Source: Sphingomonadaceae bacterium
GTDB taxonomy: Bacteria > Pseudomonadota > Alphaproteobacteria > Sphingomonadales > Sphingomonadaceae
NCBI GenBank assembly: GCA_023384025.1
Contig: JAHDXX010000062.1
Span: 1-14,423, forward strand
DNA length: 14,423 nt
Reading direction: 5' to 3'
Shown: in pieces, positions 12,100 through 14,423 of the stretch
Layout: each line of letters starts with the position of its first letter
Position numbering within the stretch: position 1 is the stretch's first letter
Position numbers and translations under genes: made by a program
Notes under the pieces: generated by a model
The model's database searches: none
Told to the model about the DNA's origin: nothing
The model's input: the letters and a program-made list of their open reading frames with translations, nothing else

Positions 12100-13653
12100 A
12101 TGCATCCGATTACCCATGCGCAGACCCGGCCAGACCACCCCGCCATTGTGATGGCTGCCAGCGGCGAGGTGGTGACCTATGGCGAGATGGACCGGACCGC
12201 CAACCGCTTCGCCCACCTGTTGCGCGCACATGGCCTTGGGCCGAACGATGCCTTCGCCGTGCTGATGGAGAACAATGGCTGGTACCTGCAGCTGGTGTGG
12301 GGCTCGCAGCGGGCGGGGACCATGCTGGTGCCCGTCTCCACCCGCCTGACTGCACCGGAAATCGCCTATATCCTCAAGGACAGCGAAGCCAGGCTGCTGA
12401 TCAGCACGACCAAGTTCGCCGACATCCTTGCAGCCTTGCCGGGCGAAGGCGTCACGCTGCCGACGCTGGTGGTCGGCTCGGGCGGTACCGACGACCTCGA
12501 AGCGGCGTTGGCGTCGTTCCCGGTCGAACCGATCGCCGACCAGGCGCCGGGCCTGATCATGCTCTATTCCTCCGGCACGACCGGGCGGCCCAAGGGCGTC
12601 CGTCCCGCTCCGCCCGCCGATCCCGATGTCCTTGCCACCAACCCCCTGCTTGGCCTCGCGGTCATGGGCGCCGGGATGCCGACGGACGGCAGTATGGTCT
12701 ATCTCTCGCCTGCGCCGCTCTATCACGCCGCGCCGATCGGATGGTGCTCCACCGCGCAGCGTCTCGGCGGGACCGTGGTGGTGATGGAGAAGTTCGACCC
12801 CGAATTCGCGCTGCAGACGATCGAGAAGTACAAAGTCACCGACAGCCAGTGGGTGCCGACCCATTTCGTGCGCATGCTCAAGCTCGATAAGGATGTCCGG
12901 ACGAAATACGATCTCTCCAGCCACCAGCGTGCCCTGCATGCCGCTGCGCCGTGCCCGGTGCCGGTCAAGCAGGCGATGATCGAGTGGTGGGGGCCGATCG
13001 TCAACGAATACTACGCTGGCTCCGAAAGCATCGGCATGACCATGGTCCGCAGCCCCGACTGGCTCAGCCACCCCGGCACTGTCGGGCGGGCGATCCACGG
13101 CAAGCTGCACATTGTCGGCCCCGATGGCGAGGAAGTGCCGACCGGCACCGACGGCCTGATCTACTTCGAGAACGACATCCTGCCGACCTACCACAACGAC
13201 CCCGACAAGACCGCCGATGCCATGCATCCCAAGGGGTGGATGACGCTGGGCGACATCGGCCATGTCGACGAGGAAGGCTTCCTCTACCTGACCGACCGCA
13301 AGAGCCACATGATCATCTCCGGGGGAGTCAACATCTACCCGCAGGAGATCGAGAACCTGCTGGTCACCCACCCCAAGGTGATGGACGCAGCGGTGATCGG
13401 CGCGCCCGAGCCGGACCTCGGCGAACAGGTGGTCGCGGTGGTCCAGCCGATGGACATGGCCCTGGTGGAGAATGGGGCCGGCCCGGCGCTGGAGCAGGAG
13501 CTGCGCGAATACCTCGCCCCCCAGCTCTCGCGGATCAAGATGCCGCGCCTGTTCGATTTCCGCCCCGAGCTGCCGCGCGAGGCGAACGGCAAACTGTACA
13601 AGCGCGAGCTGCGCGACGAATACGCCGCCCGGGCCGCGGCGGAGGCGGTGTGA
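12100..13653 (+). CDS. FadD-like AMP-dependent acyl-CoA synthetase
   Basis: A 517-residue member of the ANL (adenylate-forming) superfamily that would activate a carboxylic acid to its acyl-CoA via an acyl-AMP. Motifs in order are the phosphate loop MLYSSGTTGRPKG (about residues 154-166), substrate-pocket region YLSPAPLYHAAPIGW, NEYYAGSESIGMT (motif A5), GWMTLGDIGHVDEEGFLYLTDRK (A7/A8 hinge) and the catalytic lysine Lys498 in LPREANGKLYKRELR. Substrate cannot be read from the sequence. The TGATG overlap with a P450 gene points to a hydrophobic acid such as a steroid side chain, terpenoid or long-chain acid. The start is ATG 12100, with GGAGA at 12083-12087, 12 nt upstream, as a rather distant ribosome binding site; the frame is open further upstream without a conserved extension. 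A promoter should lie in 12015-12099 but I see no clear one. Confidence 0.93.
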   Translation: MHPITHAQTRPDHPAIVMAASGEVVTYGEMDRTANRFAHLLRAHGLGPNDAFAVLMENNGWYLQLVWGSQRAGTMLVPVSTRLTAPEIAYILKDSEARLLISTTKFADILAALPGEGVTLPTLVVGSGGTDDLEAALASFPVEPIADQAPGLIMLYSSGTTGRPKGVRPAPPADPDVLATNPLLGLAVMGAGMPTDGSMVYLSPAPLYHAAPIGWCSTAQRLGGTVVVMEKFDPEFALQTIEKYKVTDSQWVPTHFVRMLKLDKDVRTKYDLSSHQRALHAAAPCPVPVKQAMIEWWGPIVNEYYAGSESIGMTMVRSPDWLSHPGTVGRAIHGKLHIVGPDGEEVPTGTDGLIYFENDILPTYHNDPDKTADAMHPKGWMTLGDIGHVDEEGFLYLTDRKSHMIISGGVNIYPQEIENLLVTHPKVMDAAVIGAPEPDLGEQVVAVVQPMDMALVENGAGPALEQELREYLAPQLSRIKMPRLFDFRPELPREANGKLYKRELRDEYAARAAAEAV

Positions 13654-14423
13654 TGGCCGAAGCGATCCTCCCGACCGACGTCGCGCGCAGCATTATCGAT
13701 CCGCACAGCTATGCCGCGTGGGGCCCGCTGCTCGACACATTCGACCGGCTGCGCGCCGAGACCCCGGTGGCGAGGATCGTGCCGGAGACCGAGGGCCTGT
13801 TCGACCCGTTCTGGCTGGTCACCCGCCACGAAGACGTGATGCGCATGAGCAAGGACAACGCGACCTTCCTCAACAACCCGCGTCCGGTGGTGTTCAGCCT
13901 CAACGCCGCGATCGAGTTCTCCCGCAAGGCGACGGGCAGCAACATGCTGGTCGATTCGCTGGTGGTGTTCGACGCGCCGGTTCATCCCAAGTACCGCAAG
14001 CTGACGCAGGACTGGTTCATGCCGCGCAACCTCGCCCGGATCGAAGGCGAGATCCGCGACCTCGCGCACCGCACGGTCGACCGGCTCATCGCCAGTGGCC
14101 CGGAGGCTGACTTCTGCAAGCTCGTCTCCGCACCCTATCCACTGCACGTGGTGATGCAGATCCTCGGCGTGCCGGAGGAGGACGAGCCGCGCATGCTGAT
14201 GCTGACCCAGCAGATGTTCGGCGGGCAGGACAAGGACCTCTCCGGCACCGGCATGGACAACATGACGCCCGAGCAGGTCACCATGCTGGTGGCGGGCGCG
14301 GTCAAGAGCTTCGAGGAGTACTTCGCCCAGATCGCCCGCGACCGGCGGGCGAACCCGACCGACGATGTCGCCAGCGTGATCGCCAACGCTCTCGTTGATG
14401 GCTCCCCGCTGCCTGAGCGGGAC
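13653..14423 (+). CDS. Cytochrome P450, N-terminal 257 residues (3' truncated by window)
   Basis: The gene starts at ATG 13653, sharing one base with the upstream synthetase stop (TGATG), and runs off the window. The N-terminus IIDPHSYAAWGPLLDTFDRL, then LFDPFWLVTRHEDVMRMSKD, NPRPVVF, the C-helix region VFDAPVHPKYRKLTQDWFMP, and ILGVPEEDEPRMLMLTQQMF are typical of soluble bacterial class I P450s. They remind me of the CYP108/CYP124/CYP125-like group found in sphingomonads and actinobacteria, but I cannot fix the subfamily. The I-helix oxygen-activation motif, ExxR and heme cysteine lie beyond the window, so activity cannot be judged. No membrane anchor is present, so a ferredoxin and ferredoxin reductase would be needed; neither is in the window. 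With the synthetase it probably oxidises and activates a hydrophobic substrate. Confidence 0.93.
   Translation, partial: MAEAILPTDVARSIIDPHSYAAWGPLLDTFDRLRAETPVARIVPETEGLFDPFWLVTRHEDVMRMSKDNATFLNNPRPVVFSLNAAIEFSRKATGSNMLVDSLVVFDAPVHPKYRKLTQDWFMPRNLARIEGEIRDLAHRTVDRLIASGPEADFCKLVSAPYPLHVVMQILGVPEEDEPRMLMLTQQMFGGQDKDLSGTGMDNMTPEQVTMLVAGAVKSFEEYFAQIARDRRANPTDDVASVIANALVDGSPLPERD

Noticed and set aside
12037..13371. A 444-codon minus-strand open frame opposite the acyl-CoA synthetase
   Set aside because: Shadow of the synthetase gene, without a family match or ribosome binding site.

Overview
The window reads as chromosome of a high-GC alphaproteobacterium, most likely in the order Sphingomonadales (Erythrobacter/Novosphingobium-like). 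This rests on the overall protein character, the GC-rich codon use, a P450 and acyl-CoA synthetase pair, and an intergenic palindrome of a kind I recall from sphingomonad genomes. No database search was possible, so the taxonomy is inference. Most of the content is housekeeping, with one small AT-rich insert.

Layout. (1) 1-185: the 3' end of a PhoD-type alkaline phosphatase. (2) 186-2501: thrS with a long 5' leader. The leader appears to hold a complete ribosome-mediated transcription attenuator: a promoter, a 23-codon leader peptide with six Thr codons (five in a row), mutually exclusive hairpins and an intrinsic terminator. The promoter spacing puts the transcription start on the A of the leader ATG, so the leader peptide may be translated from a leaderless mRNA. 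This is the most interesting element in the window. (3) 2508-2580: a 73-bp near-perfect palindromic element between thrS and a TauE/SafE-like permease; its right end supplies the permease ribosome binding site. (4) 3325-4464, minus strand: agmatine deiminase followed by a 41-codon predicted membrane miniprotein. (5) 4446-5330: an AT-rich promoter/operator and a vapBC-like toxin-antitoxin pair. The antitoxin is a chimera of a DUF7662-like domain and a VapB C-terminus, and the PIN toxin overlaps it by GTGA. (6) 5331-7013, minus strand: a secreted M28 zinc peptidase lipoprotein whose stop codon abuts the toxin stop codon. (7) 7129-11098, plus strand: glnE, a Bcp peroxiredoxin and a DUF455 diiron ferritin-like protein, tightly packed and probably one operon. 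(8) 11247-11957: a secreted M23 endopeptidase, with a possible upstream mini-ORF and a clear terminator. (9) 12100 to the window end: a FadD-like acyl-CoA synthetase coupled by TGATG to a cytochrome P450 that runs off the window.

How the genes work together. thrS charges tRNA-Thr, and its attenuator would sense shortage of charged tRNA-Thr. glnE sets glutamine synthetase activity in nitrogen control. Bcp and the DUF455 protein suggest peroxide or metal handling. The synthetase and P450 look like the start of a catabolic operon for a hydrophobic carboxylic acid, terpenoid or steroid. The vapBC module is a probable recent arrival; its promoter and operator lie across the 5' end of agmatine deiminase.
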